The notes below the pieces were generated by a model, which ran no database searches, had not been told where the DNA came from, and saw only the letters and a program-made list of their open reading frames with translations. The translations under genes and the position numbers were made by a program. From Bacteroidales bacterium UBA5833 (GTDB lineage: Bacteria > Bacteroidota > Bacteroidia > Bacteroidales > Lentimicrobiaceae), in the NCBI GenBank assembly GCA_002433025.1, contig DJGZ01000032.1, positions 5,129 to 69,128 of the forward strand: 64,000 bases of DNA, given 5' to 3'. How positions within the stretch are numbered: the first letter of the stretch is position 1; each line of letters opens with the position of its first letter. This document shows positions 33,951 through 41,796 of the stretch, one piece after another.

Positions 33951-34364
33951 TCATTTGGCCGGCTTGGTGGCGAGGATTACTTTGTGCCTGGTATTGGTCA
34001 GTTCATTTACCTGGTTAACAGCATCTATTAAAGTTACTACATACTGAACCGGGACACTCTGATCAGCCCTGAGAACGACAGAGGCATCTTGTTGCCCCTG
34101 AAGTTTGTTGCCGATTGTTTCAACCAGAAACTCCGGGTTTACCGGTGTTTCTTCAATAAAATAGCTATTCGTTGCGTCAATATATACCGTAAGCGACTGC
34201 TTGGCCATTGTCTTGCTCGAACTGGAAGGCAGCAACAGTTTGATGGCGTTGGGGCTAACCAGCGTGGACGTAAGCATGAAAAAGATCAGCAACAGGAAAA
34301 CCAGATCCGACATGGATGCTGTGCTAAACTGCGCGCTTATTTTATTTCTGGATTTGATTGCCAT
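33951..34364 (-). CDS. ExbD/TolR-family biopolymer transport protein
   Basis: A 137-residue protein with one N-terminal membrane helix holding the essential aspartate (MSDLVFLLLIFFML) and a small periplasmic domain ending NTRHKVILATKPAK. With ExbB it forms the proton-driven motor that energises TonB. It is located between exbB and tonB-like genes, with 50-bp gaps on each side. The length matches the family. Confidence 0.93.
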   Translation of the reverse strand: MAIKSRNKISAQFSTASMSDLVFLLLIFFMLTSTLVSPNAIKLLLPSSSSKTMAKQSLTVYIDATNSYFIEETPVNPEFLVETIGNKLQGQQDASVVLRADQSVPVQYVVTLIDAVNQVNELTNTRHKVILATKPAK

Positions 34365-34414
34365 ATTTTTCCGATGAAAATCAGTTTTAGAATTTGATAT
34401 GATCAGTCTGAGAT

Positions 34415-35134
34415 TCAGGATGCCGGTTCGTGCAACAGATCAATGAATTCGGTAGCCCTTGCTTCGAGAATGAATACAACTTTTTCAACCCTCGCTACAA
34501 GTATGTTATAGCAGATATAACCAATGATACCAACAATTAGGCCGGCAACAGTGGTAATCATAGCCTGGTAGATTCCACCTGAAAGCAAACCGATATCAAT
34601 GTTGTTGCCGGCCATTGACATATCGTAAAACGCCCTGACCATACCGATTACAGTGCCCAGAAATCCTATCATCGGAGCTGCTCCGGCTACAGTAGCCAGT
34701 CCGGCTATGTTTTTTTCAAGTTTGGCGACTTCAAGCTTGCCGACATTTTCAATCGCAGCATTGACATCGTTCAGTGGTTTGCCGATTCTGATTATCCCCT
34801 TCTCTATCATTCTGGCAATCGGGCTATGGTTGTTTTTGCAAAGGGAAAGCGCTGAATCTATCCTGCCATTATGAATAAAATCCCGGATGTTGTTCATGAA
34901 ATTGTTCTCTTCGCGGGATGCCCGGTTGATAATGATGTACCGCTCGATGAATATGTAAATGGCAAAAAGAGACATCAGTGCGAGCGGCAACATGATCCAC
35001 CCCCCCTTAAGGGAAAGTTCCCAGATTGAAAGTTTGATCTCTCCGGTTGTTGCGGTTTGCAATGCTCCGGTAGTAAGTGTATCTGCAAGAACGCCCGCGG
35101 GCTGAGTGATTTGTAGAAGAATTCCTGAAATCAT
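34415..35134 (-). CDS. ExbB/MotA/TolQ-family proton channel protein
   Basis: A 239-residue protein with three predicted helices. Features: WIMLPLALMSLFAIYIFIER (first core helix), the cytoplasmic domain, VAGAAPMIGFLGTVIGMVRA, and TTVAGLIVGIIGYICYNIL, the conserved GTVxGM and T-V-A-G-L elements of the family. An N-terminal extension of about 45 residues with a hydrophobic start (MISGILLQITQPAGVLAD) may be an additional segment or a signal, as often in Bacteroidota. It is the first gene of the exbB-exbD-tonB-folC run; a striking palindrome precedes it. Confidence 0.93.
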   Translation of the reverse strand: MISGILLQITQPAGVLADTLTTGALQTATTGEIKLSIWELSLKGGWIMLPLALMSLFAIYIFIERYIIINRASREENNFMNNIRDFIHNGRIDSALSLCKNNHSPIARMIEKGIIRIGKPLNDVNAAIENVGKLEVAKLEKNIAGLATVAGAAPMIGFLGTVIGMVRAFYDMSMAGNNIDIGLLSGGIYQAMITTVAGLIVGIIGYICYNILVARVEKVVFILEARATEFIDLLHEPAS

Positions 35135-35177
35135 TGTGATTAAGTTTTTATCAGGGTAAAATTAATGTTAAAAATGA

Positions 35178-35245
35178 GCAGGTTTTTTACATCAGGATTT
35201 ATTCTATTAACATCATGATGTTAATATTTAACTCACAAAACCTGC
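35178..35245. promoter_or_regulatory. 22-bp perfect palindrome nested in a 9-bp inverted repeat, upstream of exbB
   Basis: The inner palindrome (35205-35226, core ATTAACATCATGATGTTAAT) is perfect over 22 bp and lies 71-92 bp before the exbB start codon. Outer arms GCAGGTTTT (35178-35186) and AAAACCTGC (35237-35245) are complementary and nearly concentric with it. There is no adjoining U-tract, so an operator or a structured leader fits better than a terminator. Confidence 0.5.
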
Positions 35246-35268
35246 AAATATTTTATCTGCAAAAAATG

Positions 35269-35305
35269 AAGCAGGAGAAAACAATGCTTTGGTTTTCTCC
35301 TGCTT
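35269..35305 (-). terminator. Intrinsic terminator after the 39-residue membrane protein gene
   Basis: A perfect 14-bp stem (AAGCAGGAGAAAAC with GTTTTCTCCTGCTT) and a 9-nt loop, followed on the minus strand by CATTTTTTG. It lies 20 bp beyond the stop of the small membrane protein gene and isolates it from exbB. Confidence 0.8.
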
Positions 35306-35325
35306 ATAAAATGGAATGGCAATAT

Positions 35326-35445
35326 TTACATTAGCATTGATATTACTACTTTAAGCAGCAGCGATATCCCGATCAGGATGGCCAGAATAATAAGAAACGG
35401 TTTAAATCCTGACATGCCGGATTTTTCTGAACTTTCAGTTGACAT
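35326..35445 (-). CDS. Small single-helix membrane protein (39 residues)
   Basis: An ATG at 35445 opens a 39-codon frame ending in TAA. The first 14 residues are polar (MSTESSEKSGMSGF), followed by one hydrophobic helix (FLIILAILIGISLLLKVVIS). A strong intrinsic terminator just after the stop shows that a transcript ends here, which supports a real gene. It lies between an uncharacterised secreted-protein gene and exbB on the same strand. No family is recognised; small membrane proteins often modulate membrane complexes, but a link to ExbB is only positional. Confidence 0.6.
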   Translation of the reverse strand: MSTESSEKSGMSGFKPFLIILAILIGISLLLKVVISMLM

Positions 35446-35531
35446 AGTCGTGTGAATTAAATGATGAATCCTTTTGAAAACCAATTCTCAAAATTGGTAT
35501 GACGCCGGTAACCGGCATTAAAAAATGGATT

Positions 35532-35873
35532 CTATATTCTCAACACACAGAAAAGATCAAGTAGCTCTTTCGAGCCAGGGATGGTAAGTTTAGTCTGGAA
35601 GATTACAGGCGAATAATTCAAACGCCTGAGAAAATCATGCCCGGGTCTGAGAAAAACTGCGATGGTTGAAGTTTCCGGCCTGAGCGGGGGTTTTTCAAAA
35701 CCTGTTTCCCTGTTTTCAGGACAGATGGGAAGAAGGGCGAATGCTTTCTGTCCGAAGACAGGATTTGAGTCACAAAGGTGATCTCCCGGCAAAGCAGGAT
35801 AGGCCACATGTAACGACAGATGAAATGTGGCAAATAACAGGAGGAAATGTATTGCTTTAATGCAGGGTTTCAT
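35532..35873 (-). CDS. Hypothetical small exported protein
   Basis: A 113-codon frame from ATG 35873. The N-terminus (MKPCIKAIHFLLLFATFHLS) reads as a signal peptide; the remainder is Pro-rich with no recognised domain. A TAACTTTG element matching the Bacteroidota -7 box lies 32-39 bp before the start codon. It runs toward the 39-residue membrane protein gene 86 bp further on, so the two may share a transcript ending at the terminator near 35290. It could still be a chance frame. Confidence 0.45.
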   Translation of the reverse strand: MKPCIKAIHFLLLFATFHLSLHVAYPALPGDHLCDSNPVFGQKAFALLPICPENRETGFEKPPLRPETSTIAVFLRPGHDFLRRLNYSPVIFQTKLTIPGSKELLDLFCVLRI

Positions 35874-35904
35874 CTGTATACCCCTTTGTTTAAAATCTGG
35901 ATTG

Positions 35905-35912
35905 CAAAGTTA
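35905..35912 (-). promoter_or_regulatory. Candidate -7 element for the small exported protein gene
   Basis: TAACTTTG on the minus strand matches TAnnTTTG, with a predicted start about 25 nt before ATG 35873. No TTG is seen 17-23 bases upstream. Confidence 0.35.
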
Positions 35913-36118
35913 ATAATTAATTACTGACGCTTTCTTCCTTACGCATTTGTTTTCTTTTATTTGCAGGGTTTGTTTTTTTGATTTACAGATACTATATTTT
36001 TCCAGGTCTGTAGAACCTGTTATAGAAATAACTTTGTCCCGGAGCGAAAGTTTTTTGACTCAGATCTGTCAAAATTATAATGTAACTTTCGTTATCCAAA
36101 TATGCATTATTTATAAAG

Positions 36119-36688
36119 ATGACCGATAGTGAATTAATTTCAGGCCTTGCTGCCGGAGACCCTGACGCAGGTCGGCTCCTGGTTGAAAGACATCAGTTGC
36201 AGGTCATCAATGTGTGCCTGGGCTTACTGCATAATCCGCATGATGCTGAGGATGTTGCTCAGGATGTGTTTGTAGAGGCTTTCAGAAATTTACAACGATT
36301 CAGGGGAGACTCAAAAATCAGTACATGGCTCTACCGCATAGCAGTTAACAGATCGCTCAACTACCTCAGAAACAATAAGAAAAAAAGATTATTATATGAA
36401 ATCGGGTCTGTGTTCGGACTGTTTGACGGAGATACTAGAAGTTTATTCCGGGAGCCTTTTGCAGAGGAAAATAAGCTTGAATCGGACGAATTAAGGCAGA
36501 CCCTGAAATCCGCTATTGATAATTTGCCGGAGAATCAAAGGGTAGCTTTTACACTCAATAAATTTGAGGAACTTCCGTATGCTGAAATTGCTGAAGTGAT
36601 GCAAATCAGCTTGTCGGCTGTAGAATCATTGATTCACAGAGCGAAAATTAATCTTCAGAAAAGACTCAGGCATTATAGAGATTTATAG
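36119..36688 (+). CDS. ECF-type RNA polymerase sigma factor
   Basis: A 189-residue sigma-70 family factor of the extracytoplasmic-function group, with only regions 2 and 4. Region 2: LLHNPHDAEDVAQDVFVEAF and ISTWLYRIAVNRSLNYLR. Region 4: LPENQRVAFTLNKFEELPYA and AEVMQISLSAVESLIHRAK. The next gene, 51 bp on, encodes a matching anti-sigma factor, followed by two Spy/CpxP-like periplasmic proteins. This order points to an envelope or metal stress response. The sequence TGTAACTTTCGTTATCC about 40 bp before the start could belong to an autoregulated promoter (weak). Confidence 0.94.
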   Translation: MTDSELISGLAAGDPDAGRLLVERHQLQVINVCLGLLHNPHDAEDVAQDVFVEAFRNLQRFRGDSKISTWLYRIAVNRSLNYLRNNKKKRLLYEIGSVFGLFDGDTRSLFREPFAEENKLESDELRQTLKSAIDNLPENQRVAFTLNKFEELPYAEIAEVMQISLSAVESLIHRAKINLQKRLRHYRDL

Positions 36689-36739
36689 TTCAGCGCAAGT
36701 AATCAGCGCAATTTGTGTCAAACTTAAAAGTTCAAACAG

Positions 36740-37222
36740 ATGAAATGCCGCGAAGCTCAGAAATTAATTCTTGATTACACTGCCACAAAAGGAATCCGGC
36801 AGGATAATCCGGATTTGAACCGGCACCTTCAGCAATGCACTACCTGTCGCAGGATGTCTGAGATGTATTCATCTGCCTTTCAGGCTTTGGCCGCTGACAG
36901 GATTACTGAACTGAATCCTGACTTCCACAATAAGGTAATGGAAAGAATTAAACCGGGTGTTGCTCGCCCGGTGAAGCAAATATGGTCTCCAGATATTACT
37001 TACCAATTGAGCAGGTCATTAGCCGGACTGGCTGCAGCAATTTTCCTTGGGATATGGATCGGCAGCAGGGTGCTGACTTATTTGTTCAGTGGTCCCGCCA
37101 TCCCCGATGGGGCAATCGTCAGTGCGCAGGATTCTTACGCACAGGAAATCAGCTTTCAGGACGAGGCGGTTGATCGCCTTGAATCATATTTCTTTGATAA
37201 CAATAACAGTGAGAACAAATGA
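36740..37222 (+). CDS. Anti-sigma factor with zinc-finger-like N-terminus
   Basis: A 160-residue protein. The N-terminal cytoplasmic part has the His-X3-Cys-X2-Cys arrangement (HLQQCTTCRRM) of ZAS anti-sigma factors, which bind and silence an ECF sigma factor. One transmembrane helix follows (LAGLAAAIFLGIWIGSRVLT) and then a short periplasmic tail. The upstream sigma factor is the obvious partner. Its stop overlaps the next start (ATGA), so it is translationally coupled to the first Spy-like gene. Confidence 0.88.
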   Translation: MKCREAQKLILDYTATKGIRQDNPDLNRHLQQCTTCRRMSEMYSSAFQALAADRITELNPDFHNKVMERIKPGVARPVKQIWSPDITYQLSRSLAGLAAAIFLGIWIGSRVLTYLFSGPAIPDGAIVSAQDSYAQEISFQDEAVDRLESYFFDNNNSENK

Positions 37223-37758
37223 TAACGAGCAGGAGCGGCAGGATTATCCTGCTGATCATCATCATATTGACCGTGGTTAACCTTGCAGCCGTATTCACCG
37301 TCTACCTCAGGGTTAAGCAAACGGAAACAGAAAGGGTTCAGGTTGCTGACAGCAGTCTGGCAGCGGGAGAGGGAAGAAGGCCCCGCCCGGCTATGCTAAT
37401 ACGGGAGGCCGGATTTGATGAAGCACAGGCCCGGCAGGTTCATGAATCCAGGCTCAGGCAACGCGACAATGTTGCCCCTTTATTTGCCGAGTTAAAGGAC
37501 CTGAACAGCGAGTTGATTTCCGAAGTGATGAAAGATCACCCTGATTCCCTCCGGATAGAGCAGCTTTGTTTTTTAATCGGAGACCTTCATGCCGGTATCA
37601 AGCTTCAAACAGTCAGGCATATGCGTGATGTGTGGGATATTGCCCGACCTGAGCAGCGCGGGAAACTTGTGTCATTCTATCATGAGTTACTCAGAGGAGA
37701 TGCGCCGGCAACCGGCAGGGGAGAAGGGTTCAGGCATCGCAGAGGAAGGGGAAACTGA
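37219..37758 (+). CDS. Membrane-anchored Spy/CpxP-like periplasmic protein
   Basis: A 179-residue protein with an N-terminal membrane anchor (IILLIIIILTVVNLAAVFTV) and a helical periplasmic domain rich in Arg, Glu and Gln. The order of helices and segments such as REAGFDEAQARQVHESRLRQ and FYHELLRGD resemble the heavy-metal-resistance/Spy-CpxP group (CnrR/ZraP-like). The LTxxQ signatures are not clear. Coupled to the anti-sigma gene by an ATGA overlap. It may sense or buffer metal or misfolded protein in the periplasm and act on the anti-sigma factor (inference). Confidence 0.75.
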   Translation: MITSRSGRIILLIIIILTVVNLAAVFTVYLRVKQTETERVQVADSSLAAGEGRRPRPAMLIREAGFDEAQARQVHESRLRQRDNVAPLFAELKDLNSELISEVMKDHPDSLRIEQLCFLIGDLHAGIKLQTVRHMRDVWDIARPEQRGKLVSFYHELLRGDAPATGRGEGFRHRRGRGN

Positions 37759-37797
37759 AGAAACAGTCATACAATTACAGTTTAATTTTTTAACGTT

Positions 37798-38343
37798 ATG
37801 AAAATCAACAAGATGAATTTACTTGCCCTGGTTGCCGGAATGGCAATGGTAAGTTTTGCAACGACAGACCTTTCAGCCCAGAGGCCCGGTCGTGGTTACA
37901 GGGGCGGATTTGGCCCGGGCGAAGGTCAGGCAATGCAACGTCCTGCAAGGGGATATTGGGCTGATGACATTCCTGGTCTTTCTGATGAGCAGAAAACCAG
38001 CATTGACAAGTTAAGAACTGCTCATTTTCGCAAAGCGGAATTGTTGCGTGCAGAAATAGGAGAGAAGCAGGCCAGGCTTCGTTCACTTCAGCTGGCTGAA
38101 AAACAAGATGAAAGGGCCATAGATAAGGCTATTGACGAGATATCCAAACTTCGGGGCGACATCATGAAGGAAAGGGAAGCTCACCGCCGGAGCATCAAGG
38201 CATTGCTGAATGATGAACAGAATACCTGGTACGAGAACAATTGCGGTCGAGGCTATGGAAGAGGATGGAATGATGACTTTATAAAGCCAGGCCGTCGGGG
38301 CCCGGGTATGCGCGGGGGGCGGAATTGCCCGTTCTATAACTAA
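37798..38343 (+). CDS. Secreted Spy/CpxP-like protein
   Basis: A 181-residue exported protein. A signal peptide (MNLLALVAGMAMVSFATTDL, cut near SAQ) is followed by an Arg/Gly-rich segment (RPGRGYRGGFGPGEGQ), a helical core IPGLSDEQKTSIDKLRTAHF with the LSDEQ version of the LTxxQ motif, and a second such motif LLNDEQNTWYENN. The C-terminus is again Gly/Arg-rich with a CGRGYGRGW stretch. It is the last gene of the sigma-factor operon. A chaperone or metal-binding role in the periplasm fits the family. Confidence 0.8.
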   Translation: MKINKMNLLALVAGMAMVSFATTDLSAQRPGRGYRGGFGPGEGQAMQRPARGYWADDIPGLSDEQKTSIDKLRTAHFRKAELLRAEIGEKQARLRSLQLAEKQDERAIDKAIDEISKLRGDIMKEREAHRRSIKALLNDEQNTWYENNCGRGYGRGWNDDFIKPGRRGPGMRGGRNCPFYN

Positions 38344-38364
38344 GTAAAAACAGTATTCATGATT

Positions 38365-38392
38365 AACAGCAGTGCAACATTGTGCTGCTGTT
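38365..38392. terminator. Convergent terminator between the Spy-like and MbnP-like genes
   Basis: AACAGCAG and CTGCTGTT form an 8-bp stem extended by G-U and C-G pairs. On the plus strand ATTGTTTT follows. The right arm overlaps the MbnP-like stop codon, so it can serve both converging units. Confidence 0.55.
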
Positions 38393-39182
38393 ATTGTTTT
38401 ATGGAAAATGCATCTCTTCCGTTCATACTGCCAATGTACATTGCTTCCTGGATCTGCATGATTGCGCCACCCCATTGGTTGTGATCGTATATGAATGGTG
38501 TCTCAAACCAGCTTTTAATATGCATGGTCAGGGTCAATTCAGTAATGCCTTCATTAGCTATGGAGAACGGTCCCCCGGTTGGGTTTACCGTAAAATGATT
38601 ATGAACAAAACCGGTAATGTCACTCACCTGTCCGGAGTTATTCTCATATATTTGCCCGATGCCGAGGTGAAAATTGAAGGGCCTTCTGACTCCCTGAAGA
38701 TCTGTCCACCAACCGTTCAGCATAAGATAATGGTATCCGCCTCCCAGCACTTCAGGCCATGCCATATTTACTTCCGGCGGGTTAACAAACATGAAGGATT
38801 GATTCTGTTCTTCGCACAAGCCAAATGTAAATGTCAGACTATCGTACAACCCTGATGGTATGTTTTTTCCGGCAATCCACTCAAGGGTTGAAGGGATGTT
38901 AGTATCGGTATAATGAATACCCTCCCATTCTGATGGTTTTATGATCCTGCCGTCGTTGTGGTAGAGCGTCAGATCTGAAATGAAATACATGATTTCGGTC
39001 ACTTCATAGGGGTTTCCGGCTGCGTTTTCGTAAATCATCTGGTTGGTAATCAGCGGCTCATCTTCTGCCAGATGACTGAAAATAATTTTTAATCCGTTTT
39101 CAGGTGCCGGTGACTCTTTTTCGGTGCAAGCGGTCAACGAAAAGACCAGTAGTAAAACGAGTATTCCAAAGTAGGTTCGCAT
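38391..39182 (-). CDS. MbnP-like copper-associated lipoprotein
   Basis: A 263-residue lipoprotein of the MbnP family, found beside copper-uptake receptors and methanobactin-type genes. Lipobox FSLTAC near residue 19; mature protein with IMYFISDLTLY, HYTDTNIPSTLEW, GGGYHYLMLNGWW and FNFHLGIGQ, the conserved aromatic/His segments of the family. Start at ATG 39182, with AGGTG upstream; a GTG two codons earlier is in frame. It follows the OprC-like receptor gene by 15 bp on the same strand, so they form an operon. Periplasmic or surface copper handling is likely from the family. Confidence 0.85.
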   Translation of the reverse strand: MRTYFGILVLLLVFSLTACTEKESPAPENGLKIIFSHLAEDEPLITNQMIYENAAGNPYEVTEIMYFISDLTLYHNDGRIIKPSEWEGIHYTDTNIPSTLEWIAGKNIPSGLYDSLTFTFGLCEEQNQSFMFVNPPEVNMAWPEVLGGGYHYLMLNGWWTDLQGVRRPFNFHLGIGQIYENNSGQVSDITGFVHNHFTVNPTGGPFSIANEGITELTLTMHIKSWFETPFIYDHNQWGGAIMQIQEAMYIGSMNGRDAFSIKQ

Positions 39183-39197
39183 AATCACCTGATTTGG

Positions 39198-41378
39198 TTA
39201 AAGTTTGAATTTGATATTAATGTAAAAAGACCTGCCCGGTTCATACAATTTCTCATTGCTTCCGAGCAATCTGCGGTTAAGGTGGTCGTAGTATGCGGTA
39301 TTTAAGAGATTACTTATACCGGCTGCCAGTGAGACTGATTTGTGCGGATAATAACTTATTACCAGATCGGTAATCACATACCCCGGCGACTTTTCCTCGT
39401 AATATGACAAGGATACATGGTTTTGCGCAGCAACGGCCCTGATGATCAGTTGGGGACTTAAAAGGGGTTTCCGGAATTTGTAAGAGAATGTCATTGAGGC
39501 ATCCAGGGCAGGGATTTCCGGTACCGGATCATTTTTAATAATCTCTGTTCCTGCAAGCTGGTTGTTTTCCAATATAATTCTTTCGGCTTCCATGAAGTAT
39601 GCATAGGTATATGCTGCCGATATGCCAACGTTTGAGTTTTTGAAAGGTATCCAGGAAAGGGTTGTTTCAAACCCTGTAAAAACAGCTGCATCAATGTTGT
39701 TAAACTGTTTTACACCCGGGGCTCCCTGACTCAGCGGCCGCGCAACATTTGGCGGGACCAGTACACCTGTGATGTAATTGTTGATTTTTGAAATAAATAC
39801 ATTAAGAAGGAGTTCTGCTTTCCCGGGCCTGAAGGTCAGCATCAGGTCAGCCTGATGATTGGTCTCGGGCTTCAGCTGAGGATTGCCGAGGTAGTCGTAA
39901 CGGTCGTAACCGGTAGCAAGAAATTTTATATATCTCTCCTGCATATCTCCGGCTCGCTGGCTTCTTGCCAGACCCAGCCCGATTGTTGTTTTCCTTGATA
40001 TCCTGTAAGTTAAATTTCCTGATATGCTGAACATTACCTGATTGACCGGGGCACTTTTATACCAGGTTTTCCCTTCCTTTTCTACAACAAGTGTATCCCC
40101 GGATTCTGCATGGTTTAAATCAACCCTGACTCCCAGGGATGCTTCGGTTTTTCTTTTTTTCCAGGTTGTTGAAGTAAATAAGCCGGTATTAATAATGAGC
40201 GCATCCCTCCACAGATTAATGCTTTTTTCGGAGGTATATTCCTGTCCGTCCATGGTCATAATCATGCGCATATTTCTTGTGCCATCCTTCGCTGTTATTC
40301 TGGTGTCAATCCCGTGAAGCATACTCAGGTTCCCGGAAGGGTAAGAGAAAGAGAATCTGCCACCGGAAGATGAAGCTTCCGCAATGGCAGTTGCCTGCAT
40401 AATGCCGTTGTAGGGAGGAACTACCCGGGTGTACTGTGGTCTGAAACTGTTATCCATCACGTGATATACCCTCGAATGGTATGCCGACAAGGTCAGTCGC
40501 TTTTCGGGGTTTGCCGGATGATATCGCTCGAAATAGCCGGAAAATATGTTGGTATTGCCTTTCGTTTCATCCATGGGGAGGGCCGGGAAAAGTATATCTC
40601 TGCCAAATGAGCCCCTGTATGAAAGAATCAGGAAACCGGATCTCCCGGTTTTAAAACCTGCATCCGCGGAGATGTCCTTTTTGGAAAAAGAGGAATTCCA
40701 CTCCTTTCCATTACCGTCGGTATAATTGTCATATTCTTTTATTCCACCGCCAAAGCTCAGGAATGCTTTTTCAGCAGAATGAAGCAGGCTGACGTGCTGT
40801 TTGAAACCACCCCGTCCGGCATCATAACCTGATTGGGAAGTTGCATGAAACCCCCTGTTAAATGCTGACTGATCAGGCCTTGTTCTTACATGAATACTTG
40901 CGGAAGGTGCCGGACCGTATTGCAGCAGATAAGGGCCTTTTACAATCTCAAGACTGTTTACCTGTTCGGGCTCAATATGCGAAAGCACAGGGTCCATACG
41001 ATTGGGACATCCGCCTTCTACATGAATCCCTTCATCCAGAAATATACTGATCTGTGAATACCTGAATCCCCTGACCACCGGATCTATGGCATACCCTCCG
41101 CGCCGGATTCCGCTCACATTCGTTTGCTTCCTGAGAATTTCCCCCAGATCCGCTTCCCTTTGTTGTTCAAGTGAACCTGCTTTTATAATTGAAACAGGCA
41201 TCCTGCGGTGGACAGATGTGTCAGTAAGCTCAAACACCGGTAATTGTAAAATGGTGTCCTGATGCTGCGCTGCAAGTTCTTGGGTTAACATGAAGAATGA
41301 AGCGGAAAACGCAATCAGACTTCTCATTAATGTTCTGAGTCTGATCCCGGAAAAAATGCTGATACTGTTTACTTCCAT
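39198..41378 (-). CDS. TonB-dependent receptor resembling the copper receptor OprC
   Basis: A 726-residue outer-membrane receptor. A signal segment (SLIAFSASFFMLTQELAAQ), plug domain with DLGEILRKQTNVSGIRRGG, then GGCPNRMDPVLSHIEPEQ, the Cys/Met-containing motif conserved in OprC/NosA copper receptors, and LEIVKGPYLLQYGPAPSA. The barrel ends in Phe-containing FYINIKFKL. Length is normal. Start at 41378 taken as the first ATG; Met18 would also give a good signal peptide. The MbnP-like lipoprotein gene follows, and a candidate promoter with a long inverted repeat lies about 180 bp upstream. It probably imports copper or a copper complex. Confidence 0.92.
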   Translation of the reverse strand: MEVNSISIFSGIRLRTLMRSLIAFSASFFMLTQELAAQHQDTILQLPVFELTDTSVHRRMPVSIIKAGSLEQQREADLGEILRKQTNVSGIRRGGYAIDPVVRGFRYSQISIFLDEGIHVEGGCPNRMDPVLSHIEPEQVNSLEIVKGPYLLQYGPAPSASIHVRTRPDQSAFNRGFHATSQSGYDAGRGGFKQHVSLLHSAEKAFLSFGGGIKEYDNYTDGNGKEWNSSFSKKDISADAGFKTGRSGFLILSYRGSFGRDILFPALPMDETKGNTNIFSGYFERYHPANPEKRLTLSAYHSRVYHVMDNSFRPQYTRVVPPYNGIMQATAIAEASSSGGRFSFSYPSGNLSMLHGIDTRITAKDGTRNMRMIMTMDGQEYTSEKSINLWRDALIINTGLFTSTTWKKRKTEASLGVRVDLNHAESGDTLVVEKEGKTWYKSAPVNQVMFSISGNLTYRISRKTTIGLGLARSQRAGDMQERYIKFLATGYDRYDYLGNPQLKPETNHQADLMLTFRPGKAELLLNVFISKINNYITGVLVPPNVARPLSQGAPGVKQFNNIDAAVFTGFETTLSWIPFKNSNVGISAAYTYAYFMEAERIILENNQLAGTEIIKNDPVPEIPALDASMTFSYKFRKPLLSPQLIIRAVAAQNHVSLSYYEEKSPGYVITDLVISYYPHKSVSLAAGISNLLNTAYYDHLNRRLLGSNEKLYEPGRSFYINIKFKL

Positions 41379-41796
41379 CTGATGTTTGGCAATTGAAGTT
41401 GATTCGGGAAATAACTATAATCAGATCAATGTTTGAACCTGAAATTCAAATTAAGAACCCGGGCATCTGCCTTACCAAAGTTAATAAATTTCAATAGATA
41501 AATCAGGAATACAAGGTTTAGGTTGCCATTCCTGTTCCATTCAGTAGATTGATGCCTCTGGCAAAATTACATAATTATGAGCGATTGTTCATAATTATAA
41601 ATCAGGTAAAAATATCCTGGCTGAACTTTTCCCGGCTAAAGCATTTGACAATACATTTACATTAGGTGTTTTTGATCAGTACAATAAAAAATTGAACAAC
41701 ACAAATACAAAATCAGGATTAGCCTTATAAAATCAATAGTTAAGCCCTGTCTGGCTTTCTATCGGTTAATCCGGGATTATTTGTTACCCGGTAATT
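41379..41796. other. Intergenic region before the copper receptor gene
   Basis: AT-rich, no coding frame seen. It contains the promoter/inverted repeat at 41562-41598. Nothing else was recognised in it. Confidence 0.4.
41562..41598 (-). promoter_or_regulatory. Candidate promoter and operator of the copper receptor operon
   Basis: TAATTTTG on the minus strand (41569-41562) fits the -7 element. Directly upstream ATAATTATGA (41571-41580) and TCATAATTAT (41589-41598) form a perfect 10-bp inverted repeat with an 8-nt spacer, so it would occupy the -8 to -36 region. A bound repressor here would block transcription of the receptor and MbnP-like genes. Confidence 0.5.

Noticed and set aside
35480..35515. 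Inverted repeats ACCAATT/AATTGGT and GCCGG/CCGGC as a terminator of the small exported protein gene
   Set aside because: Both stems are short and no U-tract follows on the minus strand; a much better terminator lies at 35269-35305.
36061..36118. ECF-type autoregulated promoter before the sigma factor gene
   Set aside because: TGTAACTTTCGTTATCC has some resemblance, but the recognition sequence of this sigma factor is unknown and no second copy was found; mentioned only within the gene entry.
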